DNA of 64,000 bases. Origin: Mesorhizobium_K quangtriensis (lineage in GTDB: Bacteria > Pseudomonadota > Alphaproteobacteria > Rhizobiales > Rhizobiaceae). The stretch lies in the NCBI RefSeq assembly GCF_040081925.1, contig NZ_JBEBMF010000002.1, positions 372,001-436,000 of the forward strand, read 5' to 3'. Below, in pieces: positions 1 through 7,539 of the stretch; the first letter of the stretch is position 1, and every line of letters begins with the position of its first letter. The translations under genes and the position numbers were made by a program. The notes under the pieces are model-generated. The model did no database searches. It was given only the letters and a program-made list of their open reading frames with translations, and was not told where the DNA came from.

Positions 1-1483
1 CCTGGATCTTCACGTCCTTGGCGATCGGGAAGAGCGTCGAGGACGATTCCTCGACCAGCACCTTCTCGGCTTCGGCGAGCGTATCGATATAGGCGGCCGT
101 CCCGTTACCGTTCTGCGCGACCTCCTGCATCATCTGGTCATTGAGATTGCCGCGGCCAAAGCCGAAGACCGACAGGAAGACGCCGGACTTGCGCTTGTCC
201 TCGATCAGGCGCTTGAGATCGTCGTCATCCGTCTGGCCGACATTGAAATCGCCGTCGGTGGCAAGCATGACGCGGTTGACGCCGCCCTGCACGAAGGAAT
301 CCTGCGCAAGCCGATAAGCTTCCTTGATGCCGGCCTCGCCGGCGGTCGTGCCGCCGGGCTGAAGTCTGTCGATGGCCGACAGGATTTTTGAGCGTTCAGA
401 AACCTTGGTCGGCTCCAGCACGGTACCGGCCTCGCCAGCATAGGTAACGATGGAAACCGTGTCTTCCGGGTTCAGCTTGGTCACCAGCAGACGGAAAGCC
501 GACTGCAGCAGCGGCAGCTTGTCTGGCGCATTCATGGAGCCGGACACATCGATCAGGAAGACGAGGTTGGCGCGCGGCTGTTCGGCCGCCTGCACGTCAT
601 AACCCTTGATCGCGACATGCATCAGCTTGGTGTGCTGGTTCCACGGCGTCGGCATCACCGTGACCGTCGAGTTGAACGGCGTCGAGGCGTCGGACGAACC
701 CTGCCAGTCGTAGGGGAAATAGTTGATCATCTCCTCGACGCGGACCGTGTCGGCCTGCGGCAGGAAGCCTTCCTTCAGCGAACGGCGCACGAAAGAATAG
801 GACGCCGTATCGACATCGATCGAGAAGGTGGAGACGGGATCGGTTGCAGCCGCGCGGACCGGGTTGGTCTTGAACTCGGCGAAACGCTCGCGGTCCTCGG
901 CTGCGGGAGCCTGCACATCCATGGGCGGGGCGATGCCGCGCGATGCCTCATCAGCCATCAGCTTCGAGTTGGCCACGGCGCCCGGCAGCGTTCCAACGCG
1001 GCCGCGGGGTTCTGCTACCGGCGCAGGCATGGCGATGCCACGGCCGACCTCGGATTCGGCAAAGGTTTCGGAGGTGGCCGGCGCTTCCGGTTTCGGCGCG
1101 ACCTGGACAACCGGAGGCACGGCCTCAAGCTTGTCGGCGTCGGCTTTCTTCTCTTCCTGGCGCACGGCCGTGGTCTCAACGGGAACATTCCCGCCGAAAC
1201 GCGACGCATCCTGCATCAGGTAGAACGCGGTGTAGCCGGCAACCGGCAGCGCGATCAGTCCGGTCAGCGCCGGCGCAGCGATCAGCTTCTTCTGCATCAT
1301 CTCTTTCCAGATCTCCCTCAGACGATCCGTGAGACGCTGCCCGTTTTCCGATCCTTTGGGATCGGCCGAATTTTTCTCCTCGAAAGCCTGCATGGCGGCC
1401 GAAAGCGCGCGGGCCTTGGTCTCGGCGCGCGGCGCGGGAGCCTTGAGCCCCGCCAGTCGCTTGAGTTCGTTGTCGTCGACCAT
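1..1483 (-). CDS. VWA-domain membrane protein, partial at window edge
   Basis: The gene starts at the ATG at 1483 and runs off the left edge, so only about 494 N-terminal residues are visible. Residues 1-65 are charged and predicted cytoplasmic, residues about 68-90 form one membrane segment, and a Pro/Glu-rich linker follows. A YfbK-like region with a von Willebrand A domain comes next, with the MIDAS motif DVSGSMN starting at Asp312. It begins 3 nt after the stop of the ECF sigma gene, so the two are probably translationally coupled. The family is known from sigma/VWA gene pairs of unknown role. The short N-terminal part could bind the sigma factor, which is inference. No catalytic function is claimed. 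Confidence 0.85.
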   Translation of the reverse strand, partial: MVDDNELKRLAGLKAPAPRAETKARALSAAMQAFEEKNSADPKGSENGQRLTDRLREIWKEMMQKKLIAAPALTGLIALPVAGYTAFYLMQDASRFGGNVPVETTAVRQEEKKADADKLEAVPPVVQVAPKPEAPATSETFAESEVGRGIAMPAPVAEPRGRVGTLPGAVANSKLMADEASRGIAPPMDVQAPAAEDRERFAEFKTNPVRAAATDPVSTFSIDVDTASYSFVRRSLKEGFLPQADTVRVEEMINYFPYDWQGSSDASTPFNSTVTVMPTPWNQHTKLMHVAIKGYDVQAAEQPRANLVFLIDVSGSMNAPDKLPLLQSAFRLLVTKLNPEDTVSIVTYAGEAGTVLEPTKVSERSKILSAIDRLQPGGTTAGEAGIKEAYRLAQDSFVQGGVNRVMLATDGDFNVGQTDDDDLKRLIEDKRKSGVFLSVFGFGRGNLNDQMMQEVAQNGNGTAAYIDTLAEAEKVLVEESSSTLFPIAKDVKIQ

Positions 1484-1485
1484 GG

Positions 1486-2049
1486 TCAATCTTCCCCGGC
1501 CGAAAGCATCAGCACTTTCAACCGCTTCTTCGCTTCATGGATATGCCAGGACACGGTCGCCTCCGCGCAGCCCATGGCGTCGGCCGCTGCGGAATGGCTC
1601 AGGCCCTCGCCATAGACGAGCAACACCGCGTCGCGCTGCTTGTCCGACAGCTTGCGAACCTGTGCCCATAGCCGTTCGGCCTGGTCGTCTGGTTCGTCTG
1701 CGCCCTGGCTCTCGATCACCACGTGAAGCCCAAAGGCTTCGCCTTTCGCGCTCTCGCGCTTCGTCTTGCGCATCATGTCGCGCGCGGCGTTCATGGTCAT
1801 CTTATAGAGCCAGGTGGTGAAGGCGCCGCCGCCGCGATAGCCGCTGATCGCTCGGCCAAGCCTTACGCAGACTTCTTGCGCGATGTCCTCGGCGTCGGCC
1901 TTGCGGCCCGACCAGCGCCACGCGACACGATGGATGAAATCGTAGTGTCTTTCGACAAGCCTGCCGAAAGCCTCGCCGTCCCCGTTCCGGGCCTTGCCGA
2001 TCAGATCGAGATCGGTCGGCTCGACTTCATCCAGCATCATCGCCATCAT
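1486..2049 (-). CDS. ECF-type RNA polymerase sigma factor
   Basis: A 187-residue sigma-70 family protein of the extracytoplasmic-function type, which directs RNA polymerase to a small stress regulon. Sigma region 2 lies around residues 22-90 (FIHRVAWRW, DAEDIAQEV, FTTWLYKMTMN). Region 4 lies around 125-180, with a helix-turn-helix in SHSAAADAMGCAEATVSWH. Region 3 is absent, as is usual for ECF factors. The reading frame stays open upstream to 2223, but the MMAMMLDE start at 2049 fits the family length, and the extra codons would run through the upstream terminator. The neighbour downstream is a VWA membrane protein that may act as its partner. No classical anti-sigma gene is visible nearby. 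Confidence 0.9.
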   Translation of the reverse strand: MMAMMLDEVEPTDLDLIGKARNGDGEAFGRLVERHYDFIHRVAWRWSGRKADAEDIAQEVCVRLGRAISGYRGGGAFTTWLYKMTMNAARDMMRKTKRESAKGEAFGLHVVIESQGADEPDDQAERLWAQVRKLSDKQRDAVLLVYGEGLSHSAAADAMGCAEATVSWHIHEAKKRLKVLMLSAGED

Positions 2050-2116
2050 TTGACCGTTGGACGAAGGCTTTTGGGCGATCCTTGGGGGCGTGGAAAGATT
2101 TTTTTGCGACTGCCCA

Positions 2117-2146
2117 AAACGAAAATGGCCGCCCGGAGGCGGCCAT
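2117..2146 (-). terminator. Rho-independent terminator of the RidA-family gene
   Basis: The 9-bp arms ATGGCCGCC (2125-2133) and GGCGGCCAT (2138-2146) enclose a CGGA loop. On the minus strand the hairpin is followed by a T-rich run (TTTTCGTTTT counting the stem end). It lies 25 nt after the stop of the minus-strand RidA-family gene, so it probably separates that gene from the sigma operon. Confidence 0.75.
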
Positions 2147-2170
2147 CTCAGAATCGCGATGCGCGAAAAA

Positions 2171-2515
2171 TCAGTCCAGCGCCGCGGTGACGATGATTTC
2201 GACCTTGTATTTCGGCGCAGCAAGCTTGGCCTCGCCGGTGGCGCGGGCCGGCGTGTTGGCGGGGTCGACCCAGCCGTCCCAGACCGAATTCATCTCGGTG
2301 AAGGTCGATATGTCGGAAAGCCAGATGATGGCCTGCAGGATCTTCGACTTGTTCGTGCCGGCCTTGGCGAGCAGCGCATCGACCTGCGCCAGAACGTCCT
2401 TGGTCTGCTCGGCGACGGTCGCACCCTCACCGACCTGACCGGCGAGATAGACGGTGTTGTTGTGGATGACGACACCGCTCATGCGGGGGCCGACATCGAT
2501 GCGGCGAATGGTCAT
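2171..2515 (-). CDS. RidA-family (YjgF/UK114) protein
   Basis: A 114-residue RidA-family protein. Family members hydrolyse reactive enamine/imine intermediates released by PLP enzymes in the cytosol, forming small trimers. Visible features are the N-terminal IRRIDVGPRMSGVVIHNNTVYLAGQV, a central QTKDVLAQVDALLAKAG helix, and the C-terminal ARATGEAKLAAPKYKVEI segment, which carries an arginine at about the place of the family's catalytic Arg. The start at 2515 is preceded by a good ribosome site (GGAAGG). The open frame reaches 2569, but those extra codons lie upstream of the ribosome site. It is a single gene closed by a strong terminator. The exact subfamily and substrate are unknown. Confidence 0.9.
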   Translation of the reverse strand: MTIRRIDVGPRMSGVVIHNNTVYLAGQVGEGATVAEQTKDVLAQVDALLAKAGTNKSKILQAIIWLSDISTFTEMNSVWDGWVDPANTPARATGEAKLAAPKYKVEIIVTAALD

Positions 2516-2621
2516 TTGGGCATTCCTTCCTGTGTTGCGGGCCTTCCATAGATTTCCGGTGACGGACAAGGCAAGCCTGTCATTCCGAAAAATCGTGCCT
2601 AAATGGGAAAGATCGCAAGGA

Positions 2622-3539
2622 TCACTTTTTTCGCCTGACCAAACGCTTCAATGCCCGAAGCGGCACGGTGATCCGCCAGAACGTGGAATTCTTCATATTC
2701 TTGATGGCGAGTGCATTTTGCTTGTCGCGCCAGGTTGATTCCCAAGCCAGACGGCCGATTCCCTCAAACATCGCCTGCAGGAACTCGTTCGATAGGACTG
2801 GTGCTGGTATGCCGCCACCACCGAACATCTCTCTCAGCGGAGATCTATCTCCGACAAGAAGAATGCCAAGCCCATGTCCGTGCATGAACTCGAAATGCGG
2901 AAACTTCGTCCGCACCGACTGCCAGAAACGCCAGACACCGAAACCCTCGCGAAATTCGTTGGTGTCGTGAAACATCATGATGCCTCTCTTGGACATCTTC
3001 GGGAGCCACGTCTCGAAATCGTTCTGAACCGCTTCGGTGGTGTGAAACCCATCGACGTGAAGCAGATCGATTGATCCGTCGGCAAACTGCACATGGGCCT
3101 GGTCGAACTCCTTGCGGATATAGCCCGCAAAGGCATCGTAGTCGCTCAGGACAGCCACGAAGCTGTCGAACACATCTTCCGAATAGCTTCCGGCATGCAC
3201 ATCGCCCAACCAGTTGTCGATGGCGACGCAGGTCGTGGAGAGGTTGCACCTCCGCACCGCCTGGCACGCCGCCAAAAAGCTGGCGCCGTTGTAGACGCCG
3301 AGTTCCACGAAACGGCGCGGTTTGGCCAAAGTCATGAGGCTGAACATAAAGGGGATGTGCTCGCCCCAAGCCGTCTGACGGGGATGCCGTATGTCCCAAA
3401 AAGCCGATTGAAGCGCAACCACAAGATCGGTCTGTGAGACAGAGGCCGCAGGAAGATCGTCCAGCTTAGCGAAGGAGTGATTGGCAAAATCAACGCCGGA
3501 TATCTTCGTAGCCTCTGATGACGGCACCAAATCCTCCAT
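2622..3539 (-). CDS. Class I SAM-dependent methyltransferase
   Basis: A 305-residue protein of the Methyltransf_24 type. Motif I is FVELGVYNGASFLA (about residues 77-90), followed by CVAIDNWLGD for motif II and SIDLLHVDGFHTTEAV for the acidic motif after it. A later IMMFHDTNEFREGFGVWRFW block is typical of this group, which is often linked to glycan or secondary-metabolite modification. The acceptor is not known. No glycosyltransferase is adjacent, so its role cannot be read from context. The C-terminus is basic (about ten Lys/Arg in the last 20 residues). It is divergent from the zinc importer, with 157 nt between the starts. Confidence 0.8.
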   Translation of the reverse strand: MEDLVPSSEATKISGVDFANHSFAKLDDLPAASVSQTDLVVALQSAFWDIRHPRQTAWGEHIPFMFSLMTLAKPRRFVELGVYNGASFLAACQAVRRCNLSTTCVAIDNWLGDVHAGSYSEDVFDSFVAVLSDYDAFAGYIRKEFDQAHVQFADGSIDLLHVDGFHTTEAVQNDFETWLPKMSKRGIMMFHDTNEFREGFGVWRFWQSVRTKFPHFEFMHGHGLGILLVGDRSPLREMFGGGGIPAPVLSNEFLQAMFEGIGRLAWESTWRDKQNALAIKNMKNSTFWRITVPLRALKRLVRRKK

Positions 3540-3645
3540 GCACGGCCGCCCCAGCCAGCGACCACCTACCCATCGACCGCCGGACGAGTCAACGATCGAT
3601 CCTGACGAATAGGAACACGAAAGTTCAGCTCTCCCACATTGACTA

Positions 3646-3657
3646 ATGTAATAACAT
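3646..3657. promoter_or_regulatory. Zur-like operator before the zinc importer
   Basis: An inverted repeat ATGT-AATA-ACAT lies 40 nt before the aztA start, in the AT-rich part of the divergent intergenic region. It resembles the AT-rich ATGTTATAACAT-type boxes bound by Zur in alphaproteobacteria (family knowledge from memory, not searched). Its place fits zinc-dependent repression of aztABC. Confidence 0.6.
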
Positions 3658-3696
3658 CACATACGCAAAACGCGTCCACCGGGAGCAGACCGACCC

Positions 3697-4572
3697 ATGG
3701 CGCAAGCCGCCCTCACCTTTCGCGACCTGACGCTCGGCTACCACGAGCATCCGGCAGTGCACCACCTCAGCGGAACGGTCAGGCGCGGTTCGCTGACTGC
3801 CGTGGTGGGCGCGAACGGTTCCGGCAAATCGACCCTGATGAAGGGCATCGTCGGCGTGTTGAAGCCGATGGCTGGCGAAAGCATCAAGGTGGAGGGCGCG
3901 CGCGTCGCCTATCTGCCACAGCAATCCGAATTGGATCGCAGCTTTCCGGCGCGCGTGGTTGACCTCGTCTCGATGGGCCTTTGGCCGAAACGCGGGCTTC
4001 TCGGACGCCATACGGCCGACGATCGAGCGGCCGTGGCGCGGGCGCTATCGGCTGTCGGGCTCGAAGGCTTCGAAAAGCGTACGCTGGATACACTTTCCGG
4101 CGGGCAACTCCAGCGCGCGCTTTTTGCCCGCGTGCTGGTGCAGGACGCCGAAATCATCCTGCTGGACGAGCCCTTCAACGCGATCGATGCGAGGACCGTC
4201 ACCGACCTCGTCGCGCTGATCAAGCGCTGGCATGGCGAGGTGCGGACGGTGCTGGTGGTCGTGCATGACCTCGACCTCGTGCGCGAACATTTCCCCGAAA
4301 CGCTGCTTCTGGCGCGTCGGCCGGTGGCGTGGGGACCAACGGCGGAAGCGCTGACGGCGGAAAACCTGCTCAAGGCGCGCCGCTTCGACGAGGCCTGGCA
4401 CGACGACGCGCCGTGGTGCGAACCGGAGGAACTGGGCGGTCACGATCACGGCCATGGGCACGATCACGCGGCGCATGGTCATGCGGCGCATGGTCATGCG
4501 GCGCATGCCGGCCATAGTCATCACCATCATGACGATAACCACCACCACGACCACGGGCCGAAAGCAGCCTGA
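3697..4572 (+). CDS. aztA: Zinc ABC transporter ATP-binding protein, AztA-like
   Basis: A 291-residue ATPase of a metal (zinc/manganese family) ABC importer on the cytoplasmic face of the inner membrane. The Walker A motif GANGSGKST is at residues 38-46, the Q-loop near YLPQQSELD, the signature LSGGQ at 133-137, and Walker B with LLDEP near 155. After the nucleotide-binding domain comes an unusual tail (about residues 248-287) made almost wholly of His, Gly, Ala and Asp, partly encoded by a tandem repeat. The tail probably buffers or senses zinc, which is inference. It is first in aztABC, 2 nt before aztB, and preceded by a Zur-like operator. The metal specificity is inferred from the His-rich parts and the operator. 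Confidence 0.88.
   Translation: MAQAALTFRDLTLGYHEHPAVHHLSGTVRRGSLTAVVGANGSGKSTLMKGIVGVLKPMAGESIKVEGARVAYLPQQSELDRSFPARVVDLVSMGLWPKRGLLGRHTADDRAAVARALSAVGLEGFEKRTLDTLSGGQLQRALFARVLVQDAEIILLDEPFNAIDARTVTDLVALIKRWHGEVRTVLVVVHDLDLVREHFPETLLLARRPVAWGPTAEALTAENLLKARRFDEAWHDDAPWCEPEELGGHDHGHGHDHAAHGHAAHGHAAHAGHSHHHHDDNHHHDHGPKAA
4471..4500 (+). repeat. 15-bp tandem repeat coding the His-rich tail of AztA
   Basis: Two perfect copies of GCGCATGGTCATGCG (4471-4485 and 4486-4500), with degenerate copies on both sides, encode an AHGHA repeat. The unit is a multiple of three, so copy-number change would alter the number of histidines without breaking the frame. Confidence 0.85.
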
Positions 4573-4574
4573 GC

Positions 4575-5441
4575 ATGTACGACTTCTTCGTCGCACCTTT
4601 CGTCGAGTTCAGCTTCATGCAGCGCGCGCTTGCCGGCTCGCTGATGCTGTCGCTGTCCTCCTGTCCGGTTGGCGTCTTCCTGATGCTGCGGCGCATGAGC
4701 CTTGCCGGCGACGCGATGGCGCATGCCATCCTGCCCGGCGCGGCGGTCGGCTTCCTGCTCTACGGGCTGGAGATCATACCGATGACGGTGGGCGGGCTGA
4801 TCGCCGGCGTCGTCGTCGCCATGGGGGCCGGGGCGGTCTCGCGTTTCACGGTGCAAAAGGAGGACGCCTCGATGGCGGCGTTCTACCTGATCTCGCTGGC
4901 GCTTGGCGTGATGATCGTCTCGTTGCGCGGATCGAGCGTGGATCTCATGCATGTGCTGTTCGGCACGGTCCTGGCGCTAAACGACGAGGCGCTGCGGCTG
5001 ATCGCGTCGATTGCAGGCGTTACACTGCTGACGCTCGCCGTCTTCTGGCGGGCGCTGGTGGCCGAATGCCTCGACCCTTTGTTCCTGCGCTCGGTGAGCC
5101 GGCTCGGCACGCCGGTGCATTTCATCTTCCTTGGGCTCGTCGTGCTCAATCTGGTAGGCGGCTTTCAGGCGCTGGGTACGCTGCTCTCCGTTGGCCTGAT
5201 GATGCTGCCGGCCGCTGCCGCGCGCTTCTGGACGAACCGCGTGTGGACGATGTGCCTTCTGGCCCTCGCCATCGGCATCGCCTCCTGCATCGCCGGTCTC
5301 TTGATGTCCTATCACGCCGCCCTGCCCTCCGGTCCCGCGATCATCCTGTCGGCCGGCGCGGCATACCTGTTTTCCATCGTCGCCGGCCCGCGTGGAGCCT
5401 TGCGCGCCCGCATCCGCCATCACCGTCACCGCACCGCCTGA
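4575..5441 (+). CDS. aztB: Zinc ABC transporter permease, AztB-like
   Basis: A 288-residue inner-membrane permease of the ABC-3 (ZnuB/AztB) family with about eight hydrophobic segments. The conserved region MSLAGDAMAHAILPGAAVGFLL near residues 41-62 and the repeated small-residue helices fit the family. It forms the translocation path for zinc with the AztA ATPase. The start is 2 nt after the aztA stop and the next gene follows within 14 nt, so the three are one operon. The C-terminus ends with a basic RARIRHHRHR stretch. No separate aztD metallochaperone gene follows. Confidence 0.88.
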   Translation: MYDFFVAPFVEFSFMQRALAGSLMLSLSSCPVGVFLMLRRMSLAGDAMAHAILPGAAVGFLLYGLEIIPMTVGGLIAGVVVAMGAGAVSRFTVQKEDASMAAFYLISLALGVMIVSLRGSSVDLMHVLFGTVLALNDEALRLIASIAGVTLLTLAVFWRALVAECLDPLFLRSVSRLGTPVHFIFLGLVVLNLVGGFQALGTLLSVGLMMLPAAAARFWTNRVWTMCLLALAIGIASCIAGLLMSYHAALPSGPAIILSAGAAYLFSIVAGPRGALRARIRHHRHRTA

Positions 5442-5454
5442 CCAGGAGAAAACC

Positions 5455-6426
5455 ATGCACCCCACCATTCGGCTCGCTTCGGCGATTTCTGTTATAACAT
5501 TTGGTTTGGTGAGCCTGCCCGCCGCCGCTGAACCACTGAAGGTTGTCGCCAGCTTCTCAATCATCGGCGATTTCGCGAAAAACGTGGGCGGCGACCGCAT
5601 CGAATTGACGACGCTCGTCGGCCCGAATGGCGACGCCCATGTCTATGAACCGAAACCGACAGACGCAGCGTCGGTCGCAACAGCCGACGTGGTGCTGGTG
5701 AACGGCCTGCATTTCGAGGGCTTTCTGAACCGCCTCGTCGAGGCCAGCGGCACCAAGGCTGCAATCGTCGAACTGACGAAGGGCGTCGAGCCGCTGTCCG
5801 TCGAGGAACAAGAGGAAGGCCACCTTCACGCGCACGAAGGCGAAGCGCATGAAGGTGAGGACAACCATGTGCATGAGGACGGGCATGACCATGGCCCGAT
5901 CGACCCGCACGCCTTCCAGTCGATCGCCAACGCAAGGATCTACGTGAAGAACGTGGCCGACGCCTTTTGCGTCGCCGACAGGGACGGATGCGACAGCTAT
6001 AAGGCCAACGCACAGGCCTACACGCAAAAGCTCGACGCCCTGGAAATCGAAGTGAAGGAGGGCGTTGCCGCCATCCCGGCCGACAAGCGGACCATCATCA
6101 CCTCGCACGATGCTTTCGGCTATTTCGAGCACGCCTACGGCATCACCTTCCTCGCGCCGGAAGGCATCTCGACGGAAGCGGAGGCTTCTGCGGCTGACGT
6201 GGCTAAGCTGATCCGGCAGGTGCGCGAGGACAAGGCGTCCGCGATCTTCGTCGAAAACATCACCAACCAGCGGCTAATCGAGCAGATTGCCGGCGAAACC
6301 GGGCTGAAGATCGGCGGTACGCTTTATTCCGACGCGCTGTCGGATGCGGACGGGCCGGCGGCGACCTATATCGACATGATGAAGAACAACATCGGCGCCA
6401 TAAAGGGCGCGATACTGGGCAGCTAG
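5455..6426 (+). CDS. aztC: Zinc-binding periplasmic protein, AztC-like
   Basis: A 323-residue cluster A-I metal substrate-binding protein. A signal peptide of about 27 residues ends near SLPAAAEPLKVVASF. Ligand candidates are the His in NGDAHVYEPKP, the His in PIDPHAFQSI, a conserved His in TSHDAFGYF and an Asp near the C-terminus. Between the first two lies a flexible loop with many His, Asp and Glu residues (HLHAHEGEAHEGEDNHVHED) that would collect zinc. The start at 5455 follows AGGAG and gives a proper signal peptide. The longer frame from 5392 would overlap aztB. It delivers zinc to AztB. A second Zur-like palindrome lies inside its first codons. Confidence 0.88.
   Translation: MHPTIRLASAISVITFGLVSLPAAAEPLKVVASFSIIGDFAKNVGGDRIELTTLVGPNGDAHVYEPKPTDAASVATADVVLVNGLHFEGFLNRLVEASGTKAAIVELTKGVEPLSVEEQEEGHLHAHEGEAHEGEDNHVHEDGHDHGPIDPHAFQSIANARIYVKNVADAFCVADRDGCDSYKANAQAYTQKLDALEIEVKEGVAAIPADKRTIITSHDAFGYFEHAYGITFLAPEGISTEAEASAADVAKLIRQVREDKASAIFVENITNQRLIEQIAGETGLKIGGTLYSDALSDADGPAATYIDMMKNNIGAIKGAILGS
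5490..5499. promoter_or_regulatory. Possible intragenic Zur-like site in aztC
   Basis: The perfect palindrome TGTTATAACA lies 36 nt into aztC and matches the core expected of a Zur box better than the upstream site does. It uses an ATA isoleucine codon that is rare in this GC-rich region. It could be a second operator or a roadblock, or it could be chance within signal-peptide codons. Confidence 0.35.
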
Positions 6427-6441
6427 GCGCCAACTTTGGAA

Positions 6442-6483
6442 CCGCTTTGCTTGCTACGGCGGCAAAGCGGCCCTAGAAGGGCC
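6442..6483. terminator. Paired hairpins after the zinc operon
   Basis: Arms CCGCTTTGC (6442-6450) and GCAAAGCGG (6462-6470) form a 9-bp stem. It is followed at once by a second small stem, GGCCCT-AGA-AGGGCC (6469-6483), that shares its edge. There is no T-run, so this may be a weak terminator or an RNA-stabilising element at the end of aztABC. Confidence 0.45.
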
Positions 6484-6508
6484 CACCGTCGCGACCAAGA
6501 GGTGCACC

Positions 6509-6847
6509 ATGGAATTCCGTCAGATCAGCGAAGACTATTCGGTGAGCGGGCAGATTACGCCCGGCGAGATCGAAGCTGTGAAAGCGGCGGGTTTCAAGAG
6601 CGTCATCTGCAACCGGCCGGATGACGAGCAGCCCGGACAACCTTCCGCCGCGAGCGTACAGGCGGCGGCCGAGGCGGCGGGGCTGGAATTCCGCTACATT
6701 CCGGTCATCAGCGGCCAGATTACCGAGCAGAACGTCGCCGATCAGGCAGAGGCCCTGGAGGAACTGGAAGGTCCGGTCTTCGCCTATTGCCGTTCCGGCG
6801 CGCGCTGCACCAATCTTTATGGCCTGATACAGGAAATGGGCGAGTAA
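6509..6847 (+). CDS. TIGR01244-family sulfurtransferase/phosphatase-like protein
   Basis: A 112-residue single-domain protein of the family annotated as beta-lactamase-hydrolase-like or TIGR01244 phosphatase, which has a dual-specificity-phosphatase fold. The active-site loop is CRSGARC at residues 94-100, with Cys94 and Arg99 as the expected catalytic pair. The N-terminal ISEDYSVSGQITPGEI and FKSVICNRPDDE blocks are typical. In other bacteria this domain often stands next to, or is fused to, sulfide-oxidation proteins. Here it stands alone between the zinc operon and a ferredoxin-like gene on the other strand. Substrate unknown. Confidence 0.85.
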   Translation: MEFRQISEDYSVSGQITPGEIEAVKAAGFKSVICNRPDDEQPGQPSAASVQAAAEAAGLEFRYIPVISGQITEQNVADQAEALEELEGPVFAYCRSGARCTNLYGLIQEMGE

Positions 6848-6857
6848 TCGGCACCGT

Positions 6858-7532
6858 TCAGCGCATGAACGCGGCCATGTGAAAAGCCTGCTCCGCAGCC
6901 GCATACCGATAAGCCGTTCCATATGGGCAGGCGTTGCGGTCAAGGCAGCCGCTGGTTCGACAGGGCTCGCCCTTGGGCGCGCGGACATGACCGAGACAGG
7001 CTTGATAAGCGAAGCCGTCGGGCGAATAGGCATCGACCGGACAGGATTTCAGGCAGGGTTTTCCGGTACATAGATCGCAGAGGTGAATCACCTCGCGAGG
7101 CGCCTGAATCGGAATCTCAACATCCAACAGCAGCGCGCCGCGATAGGCGTGCCACAGGCCGTATTCGGGATGCATGAGGATGCCGAGCGGCGACGGCTTC
7201 AGGCCCTCGGCGCGCATCGCCCATTGCTGGAACGGCAGGTAGGGACGGTCCGAAGGCGACACGGCACGAGCGCCGAAGCAGGCTGCCACCGCACCGATGA
7301 CCTCCCGGCACCATGTGTCGAGCGGGTTGGCGATGGACTCCGATTGCCGTTCACGCCAGCGCAGGAAATGCGGCCATAGCGCATCCCCGGCCTGTCCGAC
7401 CATAAGGATGGACTTCGCAGGTCGGCCCGATGGACCCGGAGGCGAGGCATCGGCGAAGTTGAAGCCGCCGCGCTGTATAAGGCCATGGGCCGAAAGCGCC
7501 GCTTCGATCCTGAACAGGTCGGGGTCGTCCAT
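6858..7532 (-). CDS. Ferredoxin-like 4Fe-4S protein
   Basis: A 224-residue cytoplasmic protein with a cysteine-rich C-terminal third (CDLCTGKPCLKSCPVDAY, then further Cys at YQACLGH, EPCRTSGC and NACPYG). The first block has the CxxC...CxxxCP pattern of a 4Fe-4S cluster, and the others could hold a second cluster. The N-terminal two-thirds (MVGQAGDALWPHF, HPEYGLWHAYRGALL) resembles conserved proteins of rhizobia with no assigned reaction, loosely related to the queuosine reductase/ferredoxin group. It overlaps nothing and is 7 nt upstream of the dienelactone hydrolase stop on the same strand, so they may be cotranscribed. Function not assigned. Confidence 0.75.
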   Translation of the reverse strand: MDDPDLFRIEAALSAHGLIQRGGFNFADASPPGPSGRPAKSILMVGQAGDALWPHFLRWRERQSESIANPLDTWCREVIGAVAACFGARAVSPSDRPYLPFQQWAMRAEGLKPSPLGILMHPEYGLWHAYRGALLLDVEIPIQAPREVIHLCDLCTGKPCLKSCPVDAYSPDGFAYQACLGHVRAPKGEPCRTSGCLDRNACPYGTAYRYAAAEQAFHMAAFMR

Positions 7533-7539
7533 CGCCTGA

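Noticed and set aside
4454..5497. 347-residue open frame overlapping aztA and aztB
   Set aside because: It is an alternative frame over the His repeat and the permease gene and shows no family features.
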